NCBI GenBank assembly: GCA_025352795.1
Contig: JANXSF010000127.1
Location: forward strand, 52,586-116,585
Reading direction: 5' to 3'
DNA from: Acidobacteriota bacterium
Lineage (GTDB): Bacteria; Acidobacteriota; Terriglobia; Bryobacterales; Bryobacteraceae
DNA: 64,000 nucleotides
The translations under genes were made by a program, and so were the position numbers. Below the pieces are notes generated by a model. The model did not search any database, was not told where the DNA came from, and was given only the letters and a program-made list of their open reading frames with translations. Shown here one piece after another: positions 53,467-63,241 of this stretch. The stretch's first letter is position 1, and every line of letters begins with the position of its first letter.

Positions 53467-55281
53467 TTAAGTCAATTGGCTTAAAATCCCTTCAATTACG
53501 TGGCGCGCGCTCAATGGAAATCCACCGTAAACAAGTACTGATCGCAACTTGTCTTTAGACACTGGCGTTTCCATCATCAGCAGGGAGCGCAATTGCGCAT
53601 CACGATTCTGTTCCACAACAAACGTATAAGGATGATCTTCTAAAAACTGCACAACTTCATCGCTGAACGGAAATCCACGAACGCGCATGTAATCCGCTGG
53701 CATACCGCGATCCTCTAACAGATCCAGTGCCTCACGCACCGCGCCATCACAACCTCCAAGAGTCAACACCCCGAACTTCGCCCCGGCGCGCTTTTGGATG
53801 ATCGGTTCCGGCACAAACTTAGCCGACGCTTTATGCTTGAGCAACAGTCGATCTACTACTTCCTGATACTCATCCGGGATTTCAGTGTACCCGCCAAATT
53901 TGTTATGGCCTGAGCCTCGCACAAAGTACGAGCCCTTGGAATGGACCCCTGGTAATGTGCGAGCTGCAACAAAATTTTCATCGTGATTGAAGTAGCGTTG
54001 AAACTTTGGCAGCTCCTCAATTTGTTCTTTTGTCAACACCAGCCCACGGTTGGGTTGGTAGCTATCGTCCCAATTCAAACGAGGCACAACCCAATCGTTC
54101 ATGCCGATATCCAGATCACTGAGAATCATCACCGGTGTTTGAAAGTACTCGGCCAAATCAAAGGCTTTTGCGGCAAAATCAAAACACTCATGAGGATTGG
54201 CCGGGAACAACAGAATATGTTTGGTATCGCCGTGTGAGGCATAAGCGCAAATCATTAAGTCGCCCTGCTGCGTTCTGGTGGGCATCCCGGTGGATGGGCC
54301 AACACGCTGGACGTCAATTATGACGGCAGGAATTTCAGCATAGTAAGCCAAGCCTAACAACTCATTCATCAACGAAATGCCCGGGCCGGATGTAGAGGTA
54401 AAGGCCCGTGCACCATTCCAGGAAGCGCCAATTACCATACCAATTGCTGCCAATTCATCCTCAGCTTGAAGGATGCAATAGTTGTTGCGCTTGGTTTCAG
54501 GATCTTTCCGGAACTGCTCGCAGAAGCCTTTGAAAGCATCCATTACTGAAGTGGACGGAGTAATCGGATACCAGGCAGCAACCGTAGCACCGGCAAAAAC
54601 GCAGCCCAACGCCAGCGCAGTATTGCCGTCAATCAGAATTTTGTCAGCGTTGGCGTTCATCTGATCCAGATGAAATGGCAGCGGGCAATCGAAATGTTTG
54701 GTGGCGTAATCATAGCCAAGTTTCAACGCAGTTTGATTGGAAACACGCATCTTTTCTTTGCCCGAATACTTTTCCATCAACAGGTCTTCCACTACTTTCA
54801 TATCCACTTTGATCAACGCACACAATGCCCCGGCGTAAGCGACATTTTTCATTAGAATACGCTCGCGAGGATCGTTGAAATGGATGTTGCACATTTCAGC
54901 CAGGGGAATGCCGATGAAATGAATATCATCACGATTCAGATCGGGATCAAGCGGCCAACTGGAATCAAACAGCAAGTACCCGCCAGTGCGCACTTCCTTC
55001 ACATCACGGGCATAGGTCTGTGAATTCATTGCCACCATCAAATCGTAATCCAAGGCGCGGGCGTTGTAGCCATCTTTGCTGACCCGGATTTCATACCAGG
55101 TGGGCAGCCCTTGAATATTGGATGGAAAAAGATTCTTGCCAGTAACCGGAACTCCCATGCGGAACATGGCCTGCATCAGCAACCCGTTTGCCGAAGCCGA
55201 TCCAGTTCCATTCACATTGGCCAGCTTCACGGCGAAATCGTTTACGCGTGTACTGGTTCTGGGTTCGACGGTTGGAGGCAT
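53467..55281 (-). CDS. korA: 2-oxoacid:acceptor oxidoreductase, fused gamma-alpha subunit
   Basis: Protein of 604 residues. The N-terminal gamma domain (about 15-190) includes VNGTGSASANGLLMQAMF and NLFPSNIQGLPTWYEIRVS. The alpha domain (about 215-604) includes GATVAAWYPITPSTSVMDAF, TSGPGISLMNELLGLAYYA and RVGPSTGMPTRTQQGDLM. The fusion is a known form of KGOR. Its 5' end overlaps the upstream flavoprotein gene by 40 bases; no internal ATG before about residue 35 gives a better start. Confidence 0.9.
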   Translation of the reverse strand: MPPTVEPRTSTRVNDFAVKLANVNGTGSASANGLLMQAMFRMGVPVTGKNLFPSNIQGLPTWYEIRVSKDGYNARALDYDLMVAMNSQTYARDVKEVRTGGYLLFDSSWPLDPDLNRDDIHFIGIPLAEMCNIHFNDPRERILMKNVAYAGALCALIKVDMKVVEDLLMEKYSGKEKMRVSNQTALKLGYDYATKHFDCPLPFHLDQMNANADKILIDGNTALALGCVFAGATVAAWYPITPSTSVMDAFKGFCEQFRKDPETKRNNYCILQAEDELAAIGMVIGASWNGARAFTSTSGPGISLMNELLGLAYYAEIPAVIIDVQRVGPSTGMPTRTQQGDLMICAYASHGDTKHILLFPANPHECFDFAAKAFDLAEYFQTPVMILSDLDIGMNDWVVPRLNWDDSYQPNRGLVLTKEQIEELPKFQRYFNHDENFVAARTLPGVHSKGSYFVRGSGHNKFGGYTEIPDEYQEVVDRLLLKHKASAKFVPEPIIQKRAGAKFGVLTLGGCDGAVREALDLLEDRGMPADYMRVRGFPFSDEVVQFLEDHPYTFVVEQNRDAQLRSLLMMETPVSKDKLRSVLVYGGFPLSARHVIEGILSQLT

Positions 55282-57038
55282 ATTGTTCCTACTTGGGGAA
55301 TAGACAAATCAATCTTCAGCATGTCCCAGGCAGCGGTGGGACAGCGTTCGGCACACAGGCCGCAATGGACGCAGACATCTTCGTCCTTCAACATCAGCCG
55401 CTTAGTTTGCGGCAATGGTTCCGATGCATATAACGATTGCTCCACGTTGGCAGCGGGTGCCGACAGACGTCCGCGCAAATCCACTTCGTCACCATCGCGG
55501 GCAATGGTCAGGCAAAGCACCGGACAAATATCAATGCAGGCATCGCATTCAATGCAGCGCTTGGCCGTGAAAACTGTTTCAATATCGCAGTTCAAACAAC
55601 GCTGCACTTCACGGGCAGTTTGCTCTGCGGAATATCCGATTTCTACTTCAACATTCAGTTGCTTGAAGCGATTCACTAGATCCACATGGGTCATCTTTTG
55701 GCGCGAAGATGGATTGAAATCGTTGTGATAACTCCATTCACTGATGCCCATTTTTTGTGGAATCAGCTTCATGCCAACAGGCAAGCGTTCCGAAGTAGCG
55801 ATGCCTTGGCAATGATTGTGAATAGAAATCGCGGCTTGATGGCCGTGTTCCACAGCCCAGATAATATTCTTGGGACCCCAAGCTGCATCGCCACCAAAAA
55901 AGATTCCTGGCCTTGACGATTCATAGGTGACTTTGTTCACCACAGGCATATCCCACTTATCGAATTCAATGCCCAGGTCACGTTCAATCCAAGGGAACGC
56001 GTTGTCCTGACCAATGGCCAGAATCACATCATCAGCGGGTAAGAAAATAGTGTCGATGACAGTGGATTTCTTGGCCTCGGCATCCCATTCCAGGCGTTCG
56101 AACTCCATACCTTTCAGCTTGCCGTTTTCAACTACGAACCGTTTGGGAGCGTGGTTGATAAGGATCTCTACACCCTCTTCCTCAGCATCTTCCAATTCCC
56201 AGGGAGACGCTTTGAAGTAGGCGCGGGGTCGGCGGGCCATTACTTTGATATCCTTGCCACCCATGCGAAGTGAAGACCGACAGCAATCCATGGCCGTGTT
56301 GCCAACGCCGATGATCAAGACCTTTTCACCAATCGTATCGACATGTTCAAATGCGATGGATTCCAACCAGTCAATCCCCAAATGAATACGGTCCGTTTCA
56401 AAGCGCCCGGGCAGATCCAGATTCTTTCCGCGAGGTGCGCCGCTACCTACAAACACAGCATCGAAATCATTGACGAGAGCTTTCAAACTGCCTACTGGTG
56501 AACTGTAGCGAATGTCCACACCCATGTTCAGGATGTTGCCCACTTCTTCATCCAACACACCTTCCGGCAAGCGAAACGACGGAATGTTGGTGCGCATCAA
56601 GCCACCGGGCTTGGAATTCTTTTCAAACATCACTACTTCATAACCCAGCGGCATCAGGTCATTGGCAACTGTCAGCGAGGAAGGCCCTGCGCCGATACAG
56701 GCTATGCGCTTGCCATTTTTCACTTTTGGAATGGCGGGAAGCAGTTCAGAAATGTCGTCTTTGTTATCGGCAGCGACACGCTTTAAGCGGCAGATGGCGA
56801 CGGGCTTGCCTTCTTCTAAGCGACCACGACGACAAGCAGGTTCACAAGGCCGGTCACAGGTGCGCCCCAGAATAGCCGGGAACACGTTGGATGCGCGGTT
56901 CAACATGTAGGCATCGGTGTAGCGGCCCTGGGCGATCATGCGAATGTATTCGGGCACGTTGGTGTGCGTCGGGCATGCCCACTGGCAATCTACTACTTTG
57001 TGGAAATAATCGGGGTCATGAACGTTAGTAGGTTTCAA
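55242..57038 (-). CDS. GltD-like iron-sulfur flavoprotein of the 2-oxoacid oxidoreductase operon
   Basis: Protein of 598 residues. The N-terminus has a Cys motif for a 4Fe-4S centre (GRTCDRPCEPACRRG). FAD and NAD(P) domains follow (IACIGAGPSSLTVANDL, IIGVGNTAMDCCRSSLRMGG, FFGGDAAWGPKNIIWAVEHG), as in glutamate synthase small subunits. The C-terminus is a two-cluster ferredoxin (CIECDACIDICPVLC and CVHCGLCAERCPTAAW). It probably links electrons from KorAB to NAD(P), or the reverse. It is the first gene of the operon. Confidence 0.9.
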   Translation of the reverse strand: MKPTNVHDPDYFHKVVDCQWACPTHTNVPEYIRMIAQGRYTDAYMLNRASNVFPAILGRTCDRPCEPACRRGRLEEGKPVAICRLKRVAADNKDDISELLPAIPKVKNGKRIACIGAGPSSLTVANDLMPLGYEVVMFEKNSKPGGLMRTNIPSFRLPEGVLDEEVGNILNMGVDIRYSSPVGSLKALVNDFDAVFVGSGAPRGKNLDLPGRFETDRIHLGIDWLESIAFEHVDTIGEKVLIIGVGNTAMDCCRSSLRMGGKDIKVMARRPRAYFKASPWELEDAEEEGVEILINHAPKRFVVENGKLKGMEFERLEWDAEAKKSTVIDTIFLPADDVILAIGQDNAFPWIERDLGIEFDKWDMPVVNKVTYESSRPGIFFGGDAAWGPKNIIWAVEHGHQAAISIHNHCQGIATSERLPVGMKLIPQKMGISEWSYHNDFNPSSRQKMTHVDLVNRFKQLNVEVEIGYSAEQTAREVQRCLNCDIETVFTAKRCIECDACIDICPVLCLTIARDGDEVDLRGRLSAPAANVEQSLYASEPLPQTKRLMLKDEDVCVHCGLCAERCPTAAWDMLKIDLSIPQVGTICLQPSNPEPVHA

Positions 57039-57160
57039 TTAATCCTCCGTCTATAGGCAGACACGGGTATAGTGCGGTTTGTTTGGATCATCGGGGAAAG
57101 CCGGGTTGCGGGTAGTTTGTTATCTCTCAAGGGCAACAAACTGCCCAACCAAAAAGGGTA

Positions 57161-57787
57161 TCAAATTTCCAACCCCGAATGAATACGTGGTCCGGGCAAT
57201 TGTTGCGCCAGCACTTTTGCCTCAGCCGCCAAAAGCTGATGCCATCTACGATCAACTGCTGCCTTATCCATCATTTTATAACCTAATCGCAGGAACACTT
57301 TGAAATGTCCCAGTTCAGAGGAAAACAATGCCGTGTAGAAAGCGCTCAATTCGGGATCGTTTAACTCTGCTGCGGCAACCGACAAAACTGAAAATCGTTC
57401 ACAGGACCGCGCTTCGATCAATGCTGAAACCAGCAGCCTGTCCAGCGTATCGCCAGTTTCACCTTTACGCACCAACTGCCGCAGATCGGTGGCGTATTGG
57501 CATTTATGAGTGCGGCCTAACCGCCCTCCACGACTGAGTAAAATTTTCACAACCTGAGCCAAATGGGCTGCCTCATCTCGAGCCACACGGGTCATGGTTT
57601 CAACCCAACCTGGAGCCCACTCTTCAGGCCAGCGGGTCATCAACTCCATGGCATTCATGGCCGCTTTCTTTTCCAGAAATGCGTGATCAATTAACAGGTT
57701 AATTGGATCTGCCAGCACGGCATGCCCCCAAGCGCCAGGGGTGCGCGAATGCAGCGGCAGGGCGTCAATCTTATCGGCGAAAACCAT
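57161..57787 (-). CDS. miaE: tRNA-(ms2io6A)-hydroxylase
   Basis: Diiron monooxygenase that hydroxylates the isoprenyl group of the modified adenosine 37 in tRNA. The protein has 208 residues. Its ferritin-like four-helix fold shows the iron ligands in order: FLEKKAA, RVARDEAAHLAQV, LIEARSCERFSVL and SSELGHFKVFL. The conserved start (LPLHSRTPGAWGHAVLADP) is present. It is divergent from the serine hydrolase with only 19 bases between starts, so their promoters must overlap. Confidence 0.92.
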   Translation of the reverse strand: MVFADKIDALPLHSRTPGAWGHAVLADPINLLIDHAFLEKKAAMNAMELMTRWPEEWAPGWVETMTRVARDEAAHLAQVVKILLSRGGRLGRTHKCQYATDLRQLVRKGETGDTLDRLLVSALIEARSCERFSVLSVAAAELNDPELSAFYTALFSSELGHFKVFLRLGYKMMDKAAVDRRWHQLLAAEAKVLAQQLPGPRIHSGLEI

Positions 57788-57806
57788 AGGTATACTTCAT
57801 CGTACA

Positions 57807-59000
57807 ATGTTACGGATGCCATCCTTCACTCGTCGAACCTTTGCAGCCACTATGCTGAATACCACATTGTTACAAGCGCAACCTAATAAGACGAAAATCG
57901 ACGGAGCTTTGCGTAGCGGAATTGCAAAGCGAAAAATACCTGTAGCGGTGGGCATGGTAGCCAGCCCGAACAAGGTCCTTTATCAAGGAGCTTTTGGCAC
58001 GCGCGATGCTTCCGGTGTTCCCGTTAAAGTGGATTCCATTTTTGCCATCCATTCCATGACCAAGGCCATCACCACGGTTGCGGCACTTCAATTGGTGGAA
58101 CAGGGCAAGGTGCAACTGGACGAACCGGTTTCGAAATATCTTCCGAAGTTAGCCAAGCTAGAAGTGCTGCATGGTTTTGATCAAGCAGGCAAGCCGATGC
58201 TGCAACCGGCGACGAAACAAGTAACGTTGAAGCACCTTCTGACGCACACTTCAGGATTTTGTTACGACAATTGGGATGCCCAAATGTTTCGTTATACTGG
58301 CGGGCAGCAAACAGCAGAAGTGCCTCCGCTAATGTTTGAACCTGGGACCAGATGGCAGTACGGACAAGGCATAGATTGGGCTGGCCGTTTGGTTGAGGCA
58401 ATCAGCGGCATGAGCTTGGAGGATTACTTTCAGGCAAAAATCTTTAAGCCACTGGACATGGCAGACACCAGCTACATTGTGCCTGCGGGAAAGTTTGAAC
58501 GATTGGTGACGGGTTACCGTCGTCAGGAAAATGGTCCGCTGCTCCCTAATGAACGCGCGCTGCCCACTCCGCCTAAGACGTTCGGCGGTGGTGGTGGATT
58601 GTATTCAACTGCCGCGGATTACACGCGCTTCATGCAAATGATTCTGAATCAGGGTCAAGGTATTTTGAAGCCGCAGACGGTGGCTAGTATGCAGATGAAT
58701 CAGATCGGCAATCTGAATGCAGGGAAGCTGAAAAGCTTCAAGCCAGCTATTTCGAGCGATGTGGATATTCAACCAGGGCATACCGAAAAGTGGGGGCTGG
58801 GTTTCTTGATTAACACTACGGCTTATAGCGGAGGTCGATCTGCAGGGAGCTTGGCTTGGGCGGGATTGGAAAATACATTTTATTGGATTGATCCGAAGCG
58901 TTCCTTATGTGCGGTTTTATTGATGCGGTTTCTGCCTTTTGTGGATAAGGAAGCGGTGGGTTTGTTGGATGATTTTGAACGGGCGGTTTATGGGGTTTAA
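57807..59000 (+). CDS. Exported serine hydrolase, class C beta-lactamase-like
   Basis: Protein of 397 residues with a Tat-like signal (SFTRRTFAATMLNTTLLQAQ). The catalytic SxxK is in IHSMTKAITT. A YGQ triad counterpart occurs in RWQYGQGIDWAG, the segment LKHLLTHTSGFCYDN is typical, and the C-terminal EKWGLGFLI region is in place. It resembles EstB/penicillin-binding esterases as well as beta-lactamases, so esterase or D-peptidase activity is as likely as antibiotic resistance. The frame is open to 57741, but the ATG at 57807 fits the signal peptide. Confidence 0.85.
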   Translation: MLRMPSFTRRTFAATMLNTTLLQAQPNKTKIDGALRSGIAKRKIPVAVGMVASPNKVLYQGAFGTRDASGVPVKVDSIFAIHSMTKAITTVAALQLVEQGKVQLDEPVSKYLPKLAKLEVLHGFDQAGKPMLQPATKQVTLKHLLTHTSGFCYDNWDAQMFRYTGGQQTAEVPPLMFEPGTRWQYGQGIDWAGRLVEAISGMSLEDYFQAKIFKPLDMADTSYIVPAGKFERLVTGYRRQENGPLLPNERALPTPPKTFGGGGGLYSTAADYTRFMQMILNQGQGILKPQTVASMQMNQIGNLNAGKLKSFKPAISSDVDIQPGHTEKWGLGFLINTTAYSGGRSAGSLAWAGLENTFYWIDPKRSLCAVLLMRFLPFVDKEAVGLLDDFERAVYGV

Positions 59001-59010
59001 TGGGAATTTT

Positions 59011-59100
59011 ATCCGCAGATGTCGCAGATGAACGCAGATGAAAACATCACACAATGCTGTTTTCTTGCCTTATCTGCGTTTATCTGCGACATCTGCGGAT
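59011..59100. repeat. ATCTGCG-type dispersed inverted repeat
   Basis: Left arm ATCCGCAGATGTCGCAGATG is almost perfectly complementary to the right arm ending GCGACATCTGCGGAT over about 28 bases. It lies between two convergent genes and its right arm encodes the last residues of Lgt. It is closely related to 30269-30358. Confidence 0.85.
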
Positions 59101-59876
59101 GAACTAGGTTTGCCTGCCTTGGTCAGGATGTAGAAACCGAGTGCCAGCAGGGCCAGGGAAATCCATTGGGTCAGCGATAGAGGCAGTCCGAACGGTAGGG
59201 CTTGTTCGTGATGACGGAAGAATTCCACGCCGAAGCGAAGGATGGAATACAGCACCAGATAGTAGCCCAGCAGCTCACCTGTTTTGTAACCGTGGCGATA
59301 GCGCCACCATAGAATTCCGAACAAAACAAGATTCCCCATTGCTTCGTAAAGCTGTGTGGGGTGCAACGGAATATCTAATGGCACGCCGACGCGACGGGCA
59401 GCATCTGAATCGGTGAAGGTCACAGCCCAGGGCAGATCACATTTTTCGCCATAGCAACAACCGGCGGCAAAGCATCCCATGCGACCGATGGCGTGGGCAA
59501 TGGCCAAGCCTGGTGTAAAGAGATCAGCTGTTGACAGGAATGGCAGATTATGTTTGCGCATGTACCAATAAGCAACCACTATCGCCAGGATGAGGCCGCC
59601 TTGATAAACGCCTGCAGCTTGCAGAGTGCTGATAGCAAAAATCTCTTCGGGATGCTTCCAGTAAAGGTTCCAATCGAACAGGTACATGGTGAGCTTGGCC
59701 CCAAGAATTCCACCGAAGGCACAGTAGACAGCAAGGTTGGTGACCACTTCCGAATTCAGACCTTTTTCTTTGGCGATTTTCGTAGTGATCCACAGTGCCA
59801 CTAAAAAAGCCAATGCCACCAAAACCCCGTAGCTGGGTAGGAAGAAGTCGCCGAATGAAATCAGTTTGGGATGCAT
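59070..59876 (-). CDS. lgt: Prolipoprotein diacylglyceryl transferase
   Basis: Inner-membrane enzyme that attaches diacylglycerol to the lipobox cysteine of prolipoproteins, the first step of lipoprotein maturation. The 268 residues contain about seven membrane segments. The signature is AHAIGRMGCFAAGCCYG, with HPTQLYEAMGN and RFGVEFFRHHEQ after it. The last residues (SSADVADKRR) are encoded by the dispersed repeat and are not typical of Lgt. It overlaps nothing but is two bases from lspA, which acts next in the same pathway. Confidence 0.94.
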   Translation of the reverse strand: MHPKLISFGDFFLPSYGVLVALAFLVALWITTKIAKEKGLNSEVVTNLAVYCAFGGILGAKLTMYLFDWNLYWKHPEEIFAISTLQAAGVYQGGLILAIVVAYWYMRKHNLPFLSTADLFTPGLAIAHAIGRMGCFAAGCCYGEKCDLPWAVTFTDSDAARRVGVPLDIPLHPTQLYEAMGNLVLFGILWWRYRHGYKTGELLGYYLVLYSILRFGVEFFRHHEQALPFGLPLSLTQWISLALLALGFYILTKAGKPSSSADVADKRR

Positions 59877-59877
59877 G

Positions 59878-60381
59878 TCAGGTTGTGGGAATGGGCTTTT
59901 TGCTATCGCGCATCATATCCAGAATCAGCAGACAGGCACCGATGAAGATAGCGCTATCAGCCACGTTAAAAGCCGGGAATTGGTAATCCTGCCAGTAGAA
60001 CAGCAAGAAGTCAGTTACGCTGCCATTGAAGATTCGATCATGTAAATTGCCGCAGGCACCACCCAATACGAAGGCCAAAGCAATACGCACCCAATTGGTT
60101 TGCGGGTCACCTGGGAACAGTGAGCGAACCAACATGTATGCCACCACAATGGCCACCATGCTGGAGATTCCGATAAGAACCACCGTGCGTACCCAATCAG
60201 GAGCGTCGTTCAGCATGCTGAATGCGGCACCACGATTCTGCGTGTGAATGATGCTGAAGAAACCTGGGATAACGCTATGGTTATCCCAGAAACTGACTCG
60301 TGTTTCAATTAACGCCTTGGTCATCCTGTCCAGCAGGAAGATCAATGGGGCAATGGCGGCAATGACGTATCGGGAGTTCAT
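59878..60381 (-). CDS. lspA: Lipoprotein signal peptidase (signal peptidase II)
   Basis: Inner-membrane aspartyl protease that removes the signal peptide from prolipoproteins after Lgt. The protein has 167 residues and four membrane helices. The catalytic aspartates lie in GGACGNLHDRIFNGSVTDF and FNVADSAIFIGA. The ATG at 60381 overlaps the ileS stop (ATGA), although the frame is open to 60450. The order ileS-lspA-lgt is a common one. Confidence 0.94.
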   Translation of the reverse strand: MNSRYVIAAIAPLIFLLDRMTKALIETRVSFWDNHSVIPGFFSIIHTQNRGAAFSMLNDAPDWVRTVVLIGISSMVAIVVAYMLVRSLFPGDPQTNWVRIALAFVLGGACGNLHDRIFNGSVTDFLLFYWQDYQFPAFNVADSAIFIGACLLILDMMRDSKKPIPTT

Positions 60382-63185
60382 GTTGTTTGAAGCAACGGTC
60401 GCACGGCTACGGCACAGGCAGCGCAGGCAGTGGGCAATGCGGCGTCGCAACCAACGTCATTTGTATACTTCCAGCAACGTTCGCATTTGACACCGTCGGC
60501 GAGATCTACTTGAATGGCGAGTTCACCGGGGGCCGGTTCCACAATCACTTGCGACACAATGAACAAACCTGCCAGATCTTTCTGCATGGATTGCAGCAAG
60601 CCTAACTGTTCACCGCTGGCCCGTAGGGTGAGTTTTGCCTCAAGTGGAGCGCCGATTAACTTCGCTTGCCGAGCACTTTCCAAAGCTTTTAGGACGGGCT
60701 CACGCAGGTCAATCAATTTGGTCCACTCATCTAAACGAGCCTTATTGCTGGGGATTGGACGCGTATCAGGGAACATGGCCAGATGAATGCTGGATTCAGA
60801 ACCTTCCGGCTTTTTCAGATTTTTCCAAACTTCTTCAGCAGTAAAGCTGAGCATGGGAGCGATCATACGGGCGAATTCATGGGTGATTTGATACAGCGCG
60901 GTTTGGGCACTGCGTCGCATATGCGAATCAGCAGCAGCGGTGTAGAGCTTGTCTTTCGAAACATCGAAATAGAGCGAACTTAGATCGATGACGGCGAAGT
61001 TGTAAAGAGCCTGATAGACGCGATGGAAAGCGAATTCCCCGTAGGAAGCGCGGCACTTGGCAAAGACATCGCCAGCGCGCACCAGTATCCATTGGTCGAT
61101 CTCTTCCATTTTGTCGAAGGGTACGGAATTAGTGGCGGGGTCGAAATCGGCTAAGTTGCCCAGGGCATAGCGGAAGGTGTTGCGCAGCTTGCGATACGCT
61201 TCCGTGAGACGGGCCAGGATGGTATCTGATAGCGTGACGTCTTCGGTGAATTCTACGGACGAAACCCACAGACGAAGAATATCAGCACCGAACTGTTTAA
61301 TGATCTTATCGGGTTCAATACCGTTGCCTCCAGATTTCGACATGGCCTTGCCATGCTCATCCAGAGTCCAGCCGTGAGTTGCCGATTCGCGATACGGCGC
61401 ATCGCCTTTCAAGCCGACTCCGACGAGGAGCGAACTATGGAACCAGCCTCGATACTGATCGCCGCCTTCAAGATACATGTCGGAGGGCCAAGTGAGATCG
61501 TTTTCTGGAGTGAGCACAGCTAAATGGCTGGAGCCGGAATCGAACCAGACGTCTAAAATATCGTTCTCTTTGCGGAAGTCGCTGGCACCGCATTTGGCAC
61601 ATTTCACATGGGGACCAAGCAGTTCAGCGGCAGTCTTTTCGTACCACAGGTCGGCACTGGCTTCAGCGAACTGATCCACAATAGCGTGCATGGGAGCGGT
61701 ATCTTCCATCAGGGCGCCGCAGGGAATGCAATGGAACGCGACAATGGGAACGCCCCAGATACGTTGGCGGGAAATACACCAATCGGGACGGCTGGCAATC
61801 ATATTGGAAATGCGATCTTCGCCCCAAGCGGGCATCCACTTGATCTTGTGAATCGCTTCCAGCGCATGTTCCCGCAGGTTGTTGCGATCCATGCCGATGA
61901 ACCACTGTTCCGTTGCGCGGAAGATAGTTGGCTTATGGCAGCGCCAACAATGCGGATAACTGTGATCGATTTTCTTCACAGCAAGCAGCGCGCCTTTTTC
62001 CTGAAGCAGATCAATGACAACTGGATTGGCATCCCAAACGGTTTTGCCGATCAACACTTCCGGCAGCACCCCTGGTTCATCGGGCGTATGATACAAGCGG
62101 CCAGCACCATCTACAGGGCAGTACACTGGGATGCCGTATTGCAGGCTGGCAACGTAATCATCCGCACCATGCCCAGGAGCAGTGTGGACCGCGCCAGTGC
62201 CCTGTTCCAGAGTGACGTGGTTCCCTAGAATGCCTTTGGAATCGCGTTCAATAAACGGATGTCGGAAAACGGCACCTTCGATTTTTGCGCCTTCGAATTG
62301 GACTAGCTTTTTGACATCGCCCCAACCAAGATTCGTCGCAGTCTCTACAAGCAAGCCTTCAGCCACCAGGTAAACGGCACCTTCCACTTCCACCGCCACG
62401 TATTGATACTTGGGGTTATGGGCGATGGCCATATTGGCCGGAATGGTCCAAGGTGTGGTGGTCCAGATTAAACCGTAAACTTGCTTACCGACAAGAACGG
62501 GGTCAATTGTTTCGGGCGGTGAGGTAAGCGCGAAGCGGACAAAGATGGAAGGGCTGCTGTGGTTGGCGTACTCCACTTCAGCTTCGGCCAGGGCGGTGCG
62601 ACAACTGATGCACCAGTTCACCGGCTTCAATCCCTTATACACGTAGCCTTTTTCAAAGAAGGAAATAAAGGCACGGGCGATCACTGCCTGGTAACCAGGG
62701 CTCATGGTGAGGTAGGGGTTATCCCAACGGCCGAGGACACCCAGACGCTGAAAATCTTTGCGTTGCAGATCGACATATTTTTGAGCGTATTGGCGACACA
62801 CTTTGCGGATTTGCGAAGGCGTCATCTGGGCCTTTTTCGATCCTAACTGCGAATCCACTTTGATTTCGATAGGCAGGCCGTGACAATCCCAACCGGGGAT
62901 ATACGGAGAATCGAACCCAGCCATGGTTTTCGATTTCACAATAAAATCCTTGAGGATTTTGTTGAGGGCGTGGCCCAGATGCAGGTCGCCATTGGCGTAT
63001 GGAGGCCCATCGTGCAGGACGTAGCGGGGCCTGCCTGCGCGGGATTTACGGATGGTTCCGTAAAGATCGGATTTATGCCACTCTTCTAAAAGCCGCGGTT
63101 CCAACAGCGGCAAATTTGCTTTCATTGAGAAGTCCGTGCGTGGCAGGTTGACGGTCTTCTTCAGGTCGAACGGTCCTGATTCCAT
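60378..63185 (-). CDS. ileS: Isoleucyl-tRNA synthetase
   Basis: Class I aminoacyl-tRNA synthetase, 935 residues, bacterial type. The HIGH motif appears as DLHLGHALNKILKD near residue 70, and KMSKS is in HGKAMSKSGGNGIEP. The editing domain (TTTPWTIPANMAIAHNPKY) and the C-terminal zinc-binding cysteines (CERCWKYTNDVGC and CAAC) are present. It is the first gene of the ileS-lspA-lgt operon. The start (MESGPFDLKKTVNLPRTDF) matches the family. Confidence 0.97.
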   Translation of the reverse strand: MESGPFDLKKTVNLPRTDFSMKANLPLLEPRLLEEWHKSDLYGTIRKSRAGRPRYVLHDGPPYANGDLHLGHALNKILKDFIVKSKTMAGFDSPYIPGWDCHGLPIEIKVDSQLGSKKAQMTPSQIRKVCRQYAQKYVDLQRKDFQRLGVLGRWDNPYLTMSPGYQAVIARAFISFFEKGYVYKGLKPVNWCISCRTALAEAEVEYANHSSPSIFVRFALTSPPETIDPVLVGKQVYGLIWTTTPWTIPANMAIAHNPKYQYVAVEVEGAVYLVAEGLLVETATNLGWGDVKKLVQFEGAKIEGAVFRHPFIERDSKGILGNHVTLEQGTGAVHTAPGHGADDYVASLQYGIPVYCPVDGAGRLYHTPDEPGVLPEVLIGKTVWDANPVVIDLLQEKGALLAVKKIDHSYPHCWRCHKPTIFRATEQWFIGMDRNNLREHALEAIHKIKWMPAWGEDRISNMIASRPDWCISRQRIWGVPIVAFHCIPCGALMEDTAPMHAIVDQFAEASADLWYEKTAAELLGPHVKCAKCGASDFRKENDILDVWFDSGSSHLAVLTPENDLTWPSDMYLEGGDQYRGWFHSSLLVGVGLKGDAPYRESATHGWTLDEHGKAMSKSGGNGIEPDKIIKQFGADILRLWVSSVEFTEDVTLSDTILARLTEAYRKLRNTFRYALGNLADFDPATNSVPFDKMEEIDQWILVRAGDVFAKCRASYGEFAFHRVYQALYNFAVIDLSSLYFDVSKDKLYTAAADSHMRRSAQTALYQITHEFARMIAPMLSFTAEEVWKNLKKPEGSESSIHLAMFPDTRPIPSNKARLDEWTKLIDLREPVLKALESARQAKLIGAPLEAKLTLRASGEQLGLLQSMQKDLAGLFIVSQVIVEPAPGELAIQVDLADGVKCERCWKYTNDVGCDAALPTACAACAVAVRPLLQTT

Positions 63186-63241
63186 GGGGAGCTTTCATTA
63201 TCGCATTGGTGATGGCGTTCACCATTTTCAAGAAGGGAAAA

